The position numbers were made by a program, and so were the translations under genes. From CAVTJL01 sp963828215 (GTDB lineage Bacteria > Pseudomonadota > Alphaproteobacteria > Geminicoccales > Geminicoccaceae), in NCBI GenBank assembly GCA_963828215.1, contig CAWHFO010000056.1:1-64000 (forward strand): DNA of 64,000 nt, given 5' to 3'. Under the pieces are notes generated by a model that was given only the letters and a program-made list of their open reading frames with translations, was not told the origin of the DNA and made no database searches. Positions 52,168 to 63,634 of this stretch are shown here, piece by piece (within the stretch, counting starts at the first letter, position 1; every line of letters begins with the position of its first letter).

Positions 52168-52942
52168 GCGGCATGCTGCACCGGCTCGCGGCGCTGGCCA
52201 TGGGTCAGCCTAGTCCCGTGCACGCCGCCGCCGCCCTGTCTTTCGCTGCGGCGCCGGCTCTGCTCGAGGCCGCCGCGGCGGCTGCGCCCACTGCCGAGCC
52301 GCCGTCCCTCGAAGGCGTGGCGCCGAGCCCCGCGAACGGCGGCGGTGCCGACGCTGCGCAAGCGTCGATGCCCGCCTCCGGCGCCGACGGCGCCGCGGTC
52401 GAGGACGATCGGAAGTCGCGTGCGGCGCCGATGACGTTTTCCGCCCTCGCCCAGCCTGCCCCCCGGCTGGGCGAGCTCAGCCGGCGCACAGCGCCGTGAC
52501 GCCCGAGACGGTACTTATTCGCCCCCCTATCGTCCGACCCGCCGTCGGCGACGGCTGCGATGAAGCGTCTCTCCCCATGTCGAGTCCCGCCGACATCATC
52601 CGCCCCGCCGTTGGCGACGGCCTCTCGGGCGAGCGAGCGACATCTGCGAAAGAACCGCGAGCGGCGGCCTTCGAAACGCGCATCGTCCCGCCGCTGCTCC
52701 CCGCCGTGACGCCGACCCGCCCCGCCTTCCTTGCGGCTGCGTCCGGCTGGCATTCTCAGGGCGAGCCCGCCGCGCGCGCGCGGCACGCCTCGGACCCCGC
52801 CGAGGTTCATGTGAGCATCGGCCGCATCGAGGTCACCGCGGTCCACGAGGCGCAGCCGCCGCGACGGCAGCAGGCGCACGGCCCCAAGCCGATCGCTGGA
52901 CTGGACCAGTATCTCGCGCGCCGCAGGTCCGGGCGGCCATGA
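52164..52942 (+). CDS. eCIS disordered protein with conserved C-terminal motif
   Basis: ATG 52164 overlaps the previous stop. The first 110 residues (MLHRLAALAMGQPSPVHAAAALSFAA) are Ala/Pro-rich and probably disordered. This frame stops at 52499, where a GTG-initiated frame continues to 52942 and ends AEVHVSIGRIEVTAVHEA and LDQYLARRRSGRP. The latter motif is a recognisable C-terminus of eCIS proteins encoded just before DUF4255 genes, so I treat both frames as one gene with a shift near 52495. Adaptor or linker role is inferred. Confidence 0.5.
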
Positions 52943-54250
52943 GCACCGCGCTCGCCATCGCCGGCGTTACCGCCGTGCTGCGCGACCTGCTCAACGACGG
53001 GCTGATCAACCACAATGTCGAGTGGCGTGCTCGGCAGCACCATCACCGTCAGCCTGATGCCGCCCGACCGCGTGGTGGCCACGGGCGGCGCCGAGGCCTC
53101 GCAGCTCAATCTCTTCCTGCACCAGGTGACGCCCAACCAGGGCTGGCGCAACGAGCGCCTGCCCTCGCTCGACGGCGCCGGACGCCAGCGGCTCTCGAAT
53201 CCGCCGCTCGCGCTCAACCTGCACTACCTGCTGTCTGCCTACAGCTCCGGCGACCTGCATGCCGAGATCCTGCTCGGCTACGCCATGCAGCTGCTGCACG
53301 AGACGCCGGTGCTCAGCCGCGGCGCGATCCGCACCGCGCTCGACCCGTCGCCGCCGGTCGGCGCCGTGCTGCCGCCGGCCCTGCGCGCGCTCGCCGATTC
53401 CGGGCTGGAGGACCAGGTCGAGCAGATCAGGATCACGCCCGAGTATCTCAGACACCGAGGAGATGTCGAAGCTCTGGACCGCGATCCAGAGCCATTATCC
53501 GGCCGACGGCGGCGTACATGGCCAGCGTGGTGCTGATCGAGGCCGAGCAGCCCGTCCGCTCGCCGCTGCCGGTGCTGTCGCGCGGGCCGGTCGACCCCGT
53601 CACCAACCGCGACCGCGGCGTGGTCGTGCAACCGAGCCTGCTGCCGCCGCTGCCGACGCTGGACGCCGTCGTGCCGCCCGGCCGCCAGCCCGCCGCCAGG
53701 CTCGGCGAGACCATCGACCTCAAGGGCGAGAACCTCGACGGCACGGGCCGCGAGGTGGTGCTCGTCAACGACCGCTTCGAGATCGAGGAAACCATCGGCG
53801 CCATGGCCACGGGCGGCCGGGCGGTGATCCAGTTCGCCATCCCGGTCGCGCAGGCGCCGGACTTCCCGGTCGGGATCTACCGCGTCAGCGCGCGGATGGT
53901 CCGCCCGGGCGAGGCGCAGGGACGCCAAACCAACCGCCTGGCGCTGATGCTCGCGCCGGAGATGACCGGGCTGCCGCTCAACGTGGCGCGCGACGGCGCC
54001 GGCACCGCAAGCTTCACGCTCGAACTTCCGCCCGGCGGTGCGCGCAGGGGCAGCAGGTCGCGCTGGTGCTCGGCCAGCAGGAGTTCGTCCCGCAGCCCTT
54101 CGTCGCGCCGGCCACGGCGCTCAGCTTCGTCATTGCCGACGCGCCGGTTGGCGCGCACCTGGCACGGCTGCGCATCGACGGCATCGACAGCCCGATCATC
54201 GACCGCTCGGTCGATCCCCCCGTCTTCCTCGACCAGCGCATCGTCATCGC

Positions 54251-54254
<4 letters not shown>
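52939..54254 (+). CDS. DUF4255 tail-terminator protein (Afp16/Pvc16-like), frameshifted
   Basis: MSTALAIAGVTAVLRDLLNDGLINHNV, then ITVSLMPPDRVV, QLNLFLHQVTPNQGWRNERLP, LALNLHYLLSAYSSGDLHAEILLGYAMQLLHETPVLSR, TEEMSKLWTAIQSHY and AAYMASVVLIEAEQP are the Pvc16 N-terminal domain. The C-terminal Ig-like half (IDLKGENLDGTGREVVLVNDRFE, GIYRVSARMVRPG) is in a later frame, ending FLDQRIVIA at 54254. Four shifts. It caps the tube and sheath at the distal end. Confidence 0.85.
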
Positions 54255-56195
<1,941 letters not shown>

Positions 56196-56266
56196 GACGG
56201 CCGTCCGCTCATTCCCGGCGGCACGCAGCCCTGCGCCCGAGGCGCCTCGAGGCGGGAGGCTGAGCG

Positions 56267-57646
56267 ATGCCGCATCGTCGAACCGGCGAGCGACGCTCCT
56301 CACGGCCAGCCTCCGGCGGTGCCGCCGCTCGTGCGCCCCTCGGGCCGAAGCCTGGCACCGCCAAGCTGCTCGACGCGGGCATGCGCGCGCTGATGGAGCC
56401 CCGCCTCGGCCATGACTTCGGCAAGGTGCGCGTGCACGACGGCGCCGAGGCGTCATCGGCCGCGCATGCGCTCGGCGCGCGCGCCTTCACGCACGGCGAC
56501 GACATCGTCGTCGACGCGCCCGGCGGCGCCGCAAGCTCGCGCCTGCTTGCCCACGAGCTTGCGCACGTGGCCCAGCAGCGCGAGGCCTTGACCATCGAGC
56601 CCCGCGTCTCCCAGCCCGCTGAGGCCGACGAGCGCGCCGCGGAAGCGGCTGCCGATGCGGCCGTATCGGGGCGCGACGGCGGCCCGGCCGCGGCTCCCCG
56701 CTCGGCGGTTCCCGCCGTGCAGCGCGACGCCGATCCGAATGCGGCGCCGGACTTCCACCTGCGGCCCTCGCCCTGGTTCCAGCGCTCCATGGGGCGGCTG
56801 GTCGTCGACGGCTTCCCGACCGGCAAGGCCACGCTCACCGGGACGCAGATGGACCAGATCAGGTTCCACGCCTCGATCCTCAAGACGCTGCTGGACGGCG
56901 CGCCTGGTGGACGGGTGAGCGTCACCGGCCACGGCGACGCCGTCGGCACCGACGAGCGCAACCTGGCGCTGGGCACGGAGCGCGCCGAGGCCGTGGCCGC
57001 GGTGCTCGTCGAGGCGGGGATCTCGAAGGACCTGATCGGCACCGACAGCGCCGGCAGGAGCGCGCCGGCCGTCCCGGCGAAGGGGGCGGAGCCGCAGAAC
57101 CGCCGGGCGGTGATCGGCTTCACCCCGCCCCTCAACCTGCCGGGGTTCGGCACGCCTGCCCTCACGCCGCCGACCCTCGACATCAAGCCGACGCCCAATC
57201 TGGACATCGGCCCGAAGCTGCCGAAGCCTCACATCGACCTCGGTTTCGGCGGCCCCACCCTGCCGCCACCCGGGCCGCAGGAGCCGGGGCCGGGACCGGG
57301 CCCCCAGGGGCCGAGCGACGAATGGTGGAAGCGCTCCGAGGAGATGCTGCGCCGGGCGCAGGAGATCGAGAAGAAGCTGCCGAAGGACAACCGCAGCATG
57401 GTCGACCGCCTCGGCGACGCGGTGGTGGACGTGCTGGAGCCGCTCATCAAGCGGCTGCCCGTCTCCGAAGACCTCAAGAAGAAGGCGCGCGAGGGCATCC
57501 GCGACGGCGTCAAGGCGGGCAGCGAGAAGCTGTGCGAGGCGGGCATCGATGCCGCCGCCAGCGGCCCCGAGGCCGATGCGCTGAAGGCGGCCTGCAAAGG
57601 GATCATCCAGCTAAAGCCCGGCCAGTCCTCGGAGGGCCAGAAATGA
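56267..57646 (+). CDS. DUF4157 and OmpA-like eCIS protein
   Basis: 459 aa, intact. DUF4157 domain at about 30-105: LLDAGMRALMEPRLGHDFGKVRVHDG and the zinc motif HELAH in LLAHELAHVAQQR. Then an OmpA-like domain (VSVTGHGDAVGTDERNLALGTERAEAVAAVL, SAPAVPAKGAEPQNRRAVIGF) that could bind peptidoglycan. Next comes a Pro-rich linker (LPPPGPQEPGPGPGP) and a charged helical C-terminus (KKAREGIRDGVKAG). DUF4157 proteins mark eCIS loci, often as cargo or cargo-processing factors; role here unproven. Confidence 0.85.
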   Translation: MPHRRTGERRSSRPASGGAAARAPLGPKPGTAKLLDAGMRALMEPRLGHDFGKVRVHDGAEASSAAHALGARAFTHGDDIVVDAPGGAASSRLLAHELAHVAQQREALTIEPRVSQPAEADERAAEAAADAAVSGRDGGPAAAPRSAVPAVQRDADPNAAPDFHLRPSPWFQRSMGRLVVDGFPTGKATLTGTQMDQIRFHASILKTLLDGAPGGRVSVTGHGDAVGTDERNLALGTERAEAVAAVLVEAGISKDLIGTDSAGRSAPAVPAKGAEPQNRRAVIGFTPPLNLPGFGTPALTPPTLDIKPTPNLDIGPKLPKPHIDLGFGGPTLPPPGPQEPGPGPGPQGPSDEWWKRSEEMLRRAQEIEKKLPKDNRSMVDRLGDAVVDVLEPLIKRLPVSEDLKKKAREGIRDGVKAGSEKLCEAGIDAAASGPEADALKAACKGIIQLKPGQSSEGQK

Positions 57647-57897
57647 CGCGCGTGCAGGTGCACATCGACCGCCTGGTGCTGAAGGGCCTGCGCCACGAGT
57701 CCCGGCATGCGGTCGGCGAAGCCCTGCGCGCCGAGCTCGCCTTCCTGCTCGCCCAGCCCGATGCGATGGCACAGATGACGGCGCTCCGCGAAGGCGCGGC
57801 TCTTCCGAAGGTTCGCGCACGCCTCGCCGCCGATGCATCACCACGCCAGACCGGCGCGGCGGTGGCGCGCGCCATCGCCGGGGGGGCGAAGCGATGA
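57643..57897 (+). CDS. Small conserved eCIS-cluster protein
   Basis: 84 aa from ATG 57643, overlapping the previous stop (ATGA). VQVHIDRLVLKGLRHESRHAVGEALRAELAFLL, then a helical basic end QTGAAVARAIAGGAKR. Similar short proteins accompany DUF4157 genes in eCIS loci; no function known. It overlaps the next DUF4157 gene by 4 bp, so the three are cotranslated. Confidence 0.6.
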   Translation: MTRVQVHIDRLVLKGLRHESRHAVGEALRAELAFLLAQPDAMAQMTALREGAALPKVRARLAADASPRQTGAAVARAIAGGAKR

Positions 57898-58886
57898 GGC
57901 GCGCCCTGCCTGACCGGTCACGCAAGCCGGAAGCCTCGGTCAGCAGAGCGCAGCGGCCGCACAAGACATGGGGCTGCCAGGCAAAGGACTCGCCATCCGG
58001 CGGGACATGCCCAGCGTGCGCAAGGAAGCGGTCCGCCGCGCAGAGCGGTCTTTCGCTCGGCCGGCCGGGCGACGCCCACGAGCGCGAGGCCGAGGGCATC
58101 GCCGAGAGGATGATGGGCCAGGCGGCTCAGCCGGACGGGCGGCCGAGCCTGTCGCGCGTCGGCAGCGTCGAAGCCGGCGACACGCCCCCCGACGCGGTGG
58201 CGCGGACCCTCGCCGGTCCCGCGCGACCGATCCACGCGCCGGCCCTGGCGATGATGGAGCGGCGCTTCGGGCGCAGCTTCGCCGACGTGCGGGTCCACGC
58301 CGCCGGCGGTGCGGCGGACTCCGCCGCGCAGATCGGCGCGCGCGCCTACACGCGCGGCCGCGGCATCGCCTTCGCCGCCGGCCAGTATCGGCCAGGCACC
58401 CCCTCCGGGCTGCGGCTGCTGGCCGACGAGCTGGCCCATGTGGTGCAGCAGGCCGGGCGGAGTGATGCGCCGGTGCAGCGCGACCTGGCGGTCGAGCCCA
58501 AGGGCGTGAACCAGAAGGAGCGCGTCCTGTCCGAGCAGGACATCAAGGCGGCCATCGCCTTCAACGGCGCCCGCATCAAGAAGAAGGCGGCGCTGCGCGA
58601 GATCCGCGACATCGTCGGCCTCGACGAGGGGCCGGTCGAGTTCGATCGCGACCTAGCGCTCGCCGTCGGGCGCTGGCAGGCGATGCACGGGGTGGCCCAG
58701 GACGGCCAGCTCGGCCCCGTGACGATGATGCTGCTTGTCGAAGAGCTGCAGGGCGCCGGCAGCGCCGCCTTCAAGGCGGCCTTCAACGACGCGGCCGACT
58801 GGATCGCCGAAGAGGTCAATTCGCGCAACACCGACAAGTCCCTCGCTCGCTGGGCGCTGTCGGTGCTCGACAGGATCTGCCCATGA
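57894..58886 (+). CDS. DUF4157 protein with altered zinc motif
   Basis: 330 aa, intact. An N-terminal Cys set (WGCQ...GTCPACARK) precedes DUF4157 (ALAMMERRFGRSFADVRVHAAG, GARAYTRGRGIAFAAGQYRPG). The metal motif reads DELAH (LLADELAHVVQQ): the first His of HExxH is Asp, so hydrolase activity is doubtful. The C-terminal half (FDRDLALAVGRWQAMHGVAQDGQLGPVTM) resembles a peptidoglycan-binding_1 domain. Second of three tandem DUF4157 genes. Confidence 0.8.
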   Translation: MRRALPDRSRKPEASVSRAQRPHKTWGCQAKDSPSGGTCPACARKRSAAQSGLSLGRPGDAHEREAEGIAERMMGQAAQPDGRPSLSRVGSVEAGDTPPDAVARTLAGPARPIHAPALAMMERRFGRSFADVRVHAAGGAADSAAQIGARAYTRGRGIAFAAGQYRPGTPSGLRLLADELAHVVQQAGRSDAPVQRDLAVEPKGVNQKERVLSEQDIKAAIAFNGARIKKKAALREIRDIVGLDEGPVEFDRDLALAVGRWQAMHGVAQDGQLGPVTMMLLVEELQGAGSAAFKAAFNDAADWIAEEVNSRNTDKSLARWALSVLDRICP

Positions 58887-60174
58887 GGCTCGCTGCGAGG
58901 AAGCCCGTGCCTGCATCCGCGCCTTCGCCGGGTGTGCTGCGGTGAGTGTCGCATCGCCCCTGCAGGCGGCTCCCGCGAAGGCCGCGTCGGGAACTGCTTC
59001 CGCTCTTAGCGCACTCGTGCAGCGCAAGTGCGTGTGCGGATCGCAAACGTCTGCGCTTACGGGTTCCTGCGAGGACTGCACCAAGCAGCAGCTCGTGCAA
59101 CCCGCCTCAGCAGGAGGCTTGGGCAACTCGGCCGGAGGCGAAGCGCCGTCGATTGTCCACCAGGCTATCAGCGCGCCCGGGCGACCGCTCGATGCCGGGA
59201 CGCGCCGCTTCTTTGAAGCGCGCTACGGGCACAATTTCGGCGACGTGCAGGTGCACACCGACGCCGGTGCAGCGGACTCAGCGCGGGCATTGAATTCGCT
59301 GGCCTACACCGTCGGGCGCCATATCGTGTTCGGCCCCGGACAGTACGCCCCGCACGCCCAGGGCGGTCAGCGGTTGCTCGCCCATGAGCTGGCGCACACC
59401 GTCCAGCAGCGCGGCGCGACGGGCAGCGTGCAGCGCCTCGCCATCGGTCGGCACGACAGCGCAATGGAACGCGAGGCGGACCACGCGGCGCAGAGCGCCC
59501 TCCGCGGTCACGACGTTCGCATCCAGCTGCGGGCGAGCAGCGAGCAGGTGCAGGGCTTCTCCGTCACCGAGGAGCCTGCCGGCGGCTGCGGGATCTGCTA
59601 CGACGTCGAGTTCCCGGGCAAGGGGCCGCAGAACGCAGGCCGGGTGGCGCACACAGTCGTCCAGGCGGCGTTCGTCGCCGCGCTCTCCGGAGTCGGCAAG
59701 TATCGCTTCGTCGAGTTGCCGTTCAGCGCGCCTGGCGACGAGAACGGGCGCCTGGACCTCGCCGTCGCGACCCCAACCGGGTTCGCCATCGGCGAGATCA
59801 AGCCGGCGACGCCCAACGGTGAAAAGCAGGGGCTGAAGGATCTCGAGTGGTACACGACGAATATCGCGGCAGTACATCCGCTCGCGACCGTCGAGCCGCT
59901 CGTCACCGCTATTCCTGTCGGCGGCGGCCTGCCCATGCCGGATGCCCTTGCCACCGTGGCCAACTGCTCTCAGCAGCTGCTCGGCGTCATCATGATGCGG
60001 CCGGGCCTATACGGCTATTTCTGCGAGCCTCCGTTCAGCAAGGCTCGCCCGACCTGCCCCTGCAACAAGCTTGTCCCGCCACTTCCGGTGCCCGTGGACG
60101 CGAAGGAGAAGAAGAAGGTCGACGAGAAGGAAAAGAAAAAGTCGATGACAGGGAGCCGTACCGGCCGCCGTTAG
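58883..60174 (+). CDS. DUF4157 protein with PD-(D/E)XK-like region
   Basis: ATG 58883 overlaps the previous stop but its frame ends after 20 codons; the main frame is open from GTG 58942, so either that start or a one-base shift applies. Cys set CVCG...GSCEDC, then DUF4157 with intact HELAH (LLAHELAHTVQQR, FEARYGHNFGDVQVHTDAG). A different domain follows: VAHTVVQAAFVAALSGVGKYRFVELPF and RLDLAVATPTGFAIGEIKPA, the D...ExK spacing of PD-(D/E)XK nucleases. It may be a DNA-cutting eCIS effector. It ends in a Lys/Glu-rich stretch near 60140. Confidence 0.75.
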
Positions 60175-60185
60175 GCCCCATTCCT

Positions 60186-61466
60186 GTGCCGGCAGCCCGG
60201 GACATAGCTGCCTATCTCATCGTCCTTGGCCTAGGTGCGGCGCTCATCAAGTTCGGCGGCAAGAGGATCCTTGGGCCGCTGACGGCGATGGCCGTGATCG
60301 TGCTGCTCGCCAATGGCGCGGAGGCTTCCATCGGGCTCGAAGGCGACGATGCGCTCGAAGCCTTGTTCAAGCTCTCCGACGCCAAGGGCCAGCAGATCCC
60401 GGACGACGTCAAGGACGCGCTGCGCAAAGACCCCGAGCTGCGCCAGCTCCTTACCGACGCGGCGAAGTCCGGCAACTACTCGCAAGCGGAGCAGAAGGCG
60501 GGCGAGGCGATGACGCGTTCGATCCTCAACAATCGCGACGCCTTCACCCAGGAGGAGCTGGAGATCCTGCTCAAGGCGACCGAGGGCAACAAGGGCTCGC
60601 TACCGCAGGGCGAGGTCACGGTCGAGGAACTGAAGAAGCAGATCGAGCTGAAGAAGAAAGCTGCGGCAGGGCAGCCTGCGGAAAAGCCCGGCCGCGGAGG
60701 CGAGGCCCCCGGCGCCGATCGGCCGATGTCCCCCGGGGCGGGCGCCGCTCCGTCGGTCGCGCCAAAGGCGCCGGAAGAGCGGCTGGTGGACGGCATGGCG
60801 AGCAGCCTCGGCGGGGGGCCGAAGCTCACCCCTGCCTTGAAGGCGAGACTGATCGAGGCGGCTCGTTCCGCCAGCCCAGCACTCACCGATGCGGAAGTGG
60901 ACGAACTGTTGGCGCGGCTTGGGCCGGCGGCAGGCAAGTCCGAGGACGAAATCGTGGAGTCGGTCCGGCATGGCATAACGACGCTGCGAACCAGCAAGAA
61001 GGGCGAAGCCGGGCCCGACGCGCCCGAGCAGGGCGCGACGGGGAACGAGAAGAGCCCTCCCAGCGGCCCCGGCACGGTTCCCGTCGACCAGGCGGTGAAG
61101 AAAGCGAAGCAAGGCAAGGAGGACCCCGAGACGAAGAAGGTTCTGGAGGAGACGTTCGGCTTCGTAAAGTCGGGCAACGTCATCATCCTGGGTCCGAAGG
61201 ATCTCGTCTTCGTCGAAGGCAGAGCATTCTCGGGATCCGTCGTCGGCCGCGACAAGGACGGCCGCCTGTTCTTCGGCAAAGCAAACGTCACGCCACACCG
61301 GGCAGGCGGCAGCTGGCGGCTGGATGTCCCGGCCGGGTTCAAGCTCACGGGCGCGGCCGGATACTACGGCGCCACACAGGAATTTACCGCGCCCGCCGTT
61401 CCCGGCGCCGGTGTCGCCAGGCCTGCGGCAGCCCCCGCCGGCAAGCCGGCAGAAGCAAACCCATGA
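60186..61466 (+). CDS. Probable C-terminal continuation of the third DUF4157 protein
   Basis: The frame from GTG 60186 (no ribosome site) is also open upstream and can continue from the previous gene if the reading frame shifts by -1 in the A-rich run at 60130-60141. It has two hydrophobic segments (DIAAYLIVLGLGAALIKFG, LGPLTAMAVIVLLANG), an acidic helical part (DDALEALFKLSDAKGQQIPDDV), a Gly/Pro linker and a beta-rich end (DLVFVEGRAFSGSVVGRDKDGR). With the upstream part it would be about 860 aa. No family recognised; a membrane-active or carrier region of an effector is possible. Confidence 0.6.
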   Translation: MPAARDIAAYLIVLGLGAALIKFGGKRILGPLTAMAVIVLLANGAEASIGLEGDDALEALFKLSDAKGQQIPDDVKDALRKDPELRQLLTDAAKSGNYSQAEQKAGEAMTRSILNNRDAFTQEELEILLKATEGNKGSLPQGEVTVEELKKQIELKKKAAAGQPAEKPGRGGEAPGADRPMSPGAGAAPSVAPKAPEERLVDGMASSLGGGPKLTPALKARLIEAARSASPALTDAEVDELLARLGPAAGKSEDEIVESVRHGITTLRTSKKGEAGPDAPEQGATGNEKSPPSGPGTVPVDQAVKKAKQGKEDPETKKVLEETFGFVKSGNVIILGPKDLVFVEGRAFSGSVVGRDKDGRLFFGKANVTPHRAGGSWRLDVPAGFKLTGAAGYYGATQEFTAPAVPGAGVARPAAAPAGKPAEANP

Positions 61467-62126
61467 GCAGCTTCCCCAACTCCCCACACCTTCTCAAAGG
61501 CGGCCTCGTGCTGATCGATGCCGACACGGCGCGCGTGCTGCGCATCATCTCGCTGCAGTACAACCCCGACTCGCTGACCCGCACCCTGCAGGTCCAGGCC
61601 GCGGGCGGCGGAGGCGGGGCAGCGGTCGGAGCCGATGCGCTTCAAGGGCCCGGCGGTCGAGACGATCAAGCTCGAGGCCGAGATCGACGCCACCGACCAG
61701 CTGGAGTTCCCCGACCAGAACCGCAACGCCGGTGGAGATCGGCATCCAGCCGCAGCTCGCGGTGCTGGAGTCTGCTCGCCCATCCGACCAGCGCCCAGCT
61801 GCTGCGCGTCGATGCCGAGGCCAGCTCCGGCACGCTGGAGATCGCGCCGATGCTGGCGCCGCTGGCGCTCTTCGTCTGGAGCAAGAGCCGCATCGTGCCG
61901 GTGCGGCTCACCGACTTCTCGCATCACCGAGGAGGCCTTCGACCCGGCGCTCAACCCGATCCGCGCCAAGGTGAGCCTCGGCCTGCGCGTGCTGTCGGTC
62001 GACGACCTCGGCTTCGCGCACAAGGGCGGCAGCCTGTTCATGGGCTATCTGCAGACCAAGGAGCAGCTCGCCGCCAAGGCGCAGGCCGGCAGCTTCGCCG
62101 CGCTCGGCATCGGAGGGATCGGCTGA
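61463..62126 (+). CDS. CIS tube-like baseplate protein (Afp7 N-terminal type), frameshifted
   Basis: MSSFPNSPHLLKGGLVLIDADTARVLRIISLQYNPDSLTRTLQ is the CIS_tube domain start. After shifts: MRFKGPAVETIKLEAEIDATDQLEFPDQN, LLAHPTSAQLLRVDAE, LEIAPMLAPLALFVWSKSRIVPVRLTDFS, TEEAFDPALNPIRAKVSLGLRVLSVDDLG. Five shifts, mostly +1. In Afp/PVC this adaptor joins the tube to the hub. It ends in a TGATG overlap with the LysM gene. Confidence 0.8.
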
Positions 62127-62493
62127 TGGACCCGATCCAGGCCTTCCTGCAGGCCAACGCGCTGGTCACCGCCGCTCTTCCCGCCGACCAGCCGCTACTA
62201 CGGCATCGCCGCGGCGCAGCTCACGCTGCCCGACGGCACGCACGGTCGCCTATCTCCGGCGCCGGTTCGTGCCGCCGCCGGAGGGCTTCGCGCTGCTGCA
62301 GCGAGCATGTCGTCGTCGGCCGGCGACCGGCATCGACAATCTCGCGGCGCAGTATCTCGGCGACCCGCAGCAGTACTGGCGCATCTGCGACGCCAACCGC
62401 GCGATGCGGCCCGACGAGCTGGTCGAGACGGTCGGGCGGCGCCTGCGCATCACCTGCCCGAAGGCGTCCCGGGAGCGAGGCGATGCTGGCTAA
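62126..62493 (+). CDS. LysM-type baseplate adaptor, frameshifted
   Basis: ATG 62126: MDPIQAFLQANALVTAALPAD; then YYGIAAAQLTLPDG, VAYLRRRFVPPPEGFALLQ, and DNLAAQYLGDPQQYWRICDANRAMRPDELVETVGRRLRIT, a LysM-like fold whose end (YWRICDANRAMRP) is typical of the LysM part of Afp7-type proteins. About four shifts. In this locus CIS tube and LysM are separate genes, whereas Afp7 combines them. Confidence 0.75.
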
Positions 62494-63634
62494 GGGCATC
62501 CAGCTCACGCCTGCTGATGGGGCCGGTCGTGCCGATCCCGGCGCCGCGCGTGGTGATGGACGCGCTCGACAGCGTCGCAGGTGACGACCGCGGCCGGCAG
62601 CGCCAGCGGCTTTCAGCTGTCCTTTCAGTTCATCCGCCAAGTCCGAGCTCAACACGATCTTCCTGATCGCGGCGGGCACAGACGACCTCGCATCGGCACG
62701 CCGCCGCTGCGGGTGCATGCTGGTCGTGACCCTCAACGGCACGCCGCAGCCGCTGTTCGACGGCGTCATGACCAACGTCGAGGTGCAGCCGGGCAGCGAG
62801 CGGCTCGCCGGCACGGTGACGGTCACCGGCGAGGACCTGACCAAGGTCATGGACATGCAGGACTTCAGCGGCCTGCCCTTCCCGGCCATGCCGATCGAGG
62901 CGCGCGTGGCGCTGCTCTGCGCCAAGTACGCGCCGTTCGGGATGATCCCGCTGCCGATCCCGGTGCTGTTTCCGGACGTGCCCATCCCGATCGACAAGAT
63001 CCCGGCGCAGCAAGGGCACCGACCTCGCAATACATCCAGCAGCTGGCCGACGAGGTGGGCTACGTCTTCTACATCGAGCCCGGCCCGGCGCCCGGCACCA
63101 ACATCGCCTATTTCGGCCCCGAGATCAAAGTCGGCGTGCCGCAGCCCGCGCTCAACGTCGACATGGACGCGCTCACCAACGTGGAGTCGCTGAGCTTCTC
63201 CTTCGACCCCACCAAGGGCGTGCTGCCGGTCGTGTTCATCCAGAACCAGCTGACGCGGGTGCCGATCCCGATTCCGATTCCCAACCTCAACCCGCTGCAG
63301 CCGCCGCTGGGCGCGCTGCCGACGCCGATCGCCAACATCAAGGTGCTCAAGGACACGGCGAAGATGAACCCGATGCAGGCGATCTCGCGCGGGCCTGGCC
63401 GAGGCCAAGCGCTCGCAGGATTCGGTGAGCGCCCGCGGCAGCCTCGACGTGCTGCGCTACGGCCGGCCGCTGAAGGCGCGCCAGCTGGTCGGCGTGCGCG
63501 GCGCCGGCATCGCCTATGACGGGCTCTACTACGTGCAGAGCGTCACCAGCACGCTGAAGCGCGGCGAGTTCAAGCAGAGCTTCAACCTCACGCGCAACGG
63601 TCTGATCTCGATCACGCCGAGGGTGCCGGTATGA
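62483..63634 (+). CDS. gp27-like baseplate hub protein, frameshifted
   Basis: ATG 62483. GPVVPIPAPRVVMDALDSV, then SGFQLSFQF, VVTLNGTPQPLFDGVMTNVEVQPGSERLAGTVTVTGEDLTKVMDM, IQQLADEVGYVFYIEPGPAPGTNIAYFGPEI, VESLSFSFDPTKGVLPVVFIQNQ and SARGSLDVLRYGRPLKARQLVGVRGAG are the gp27/phage late-control D fold. Four to five shifts. It forms the trimeric hub on which the spike sits; the spike is encoded next. Confidence 0.8.
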
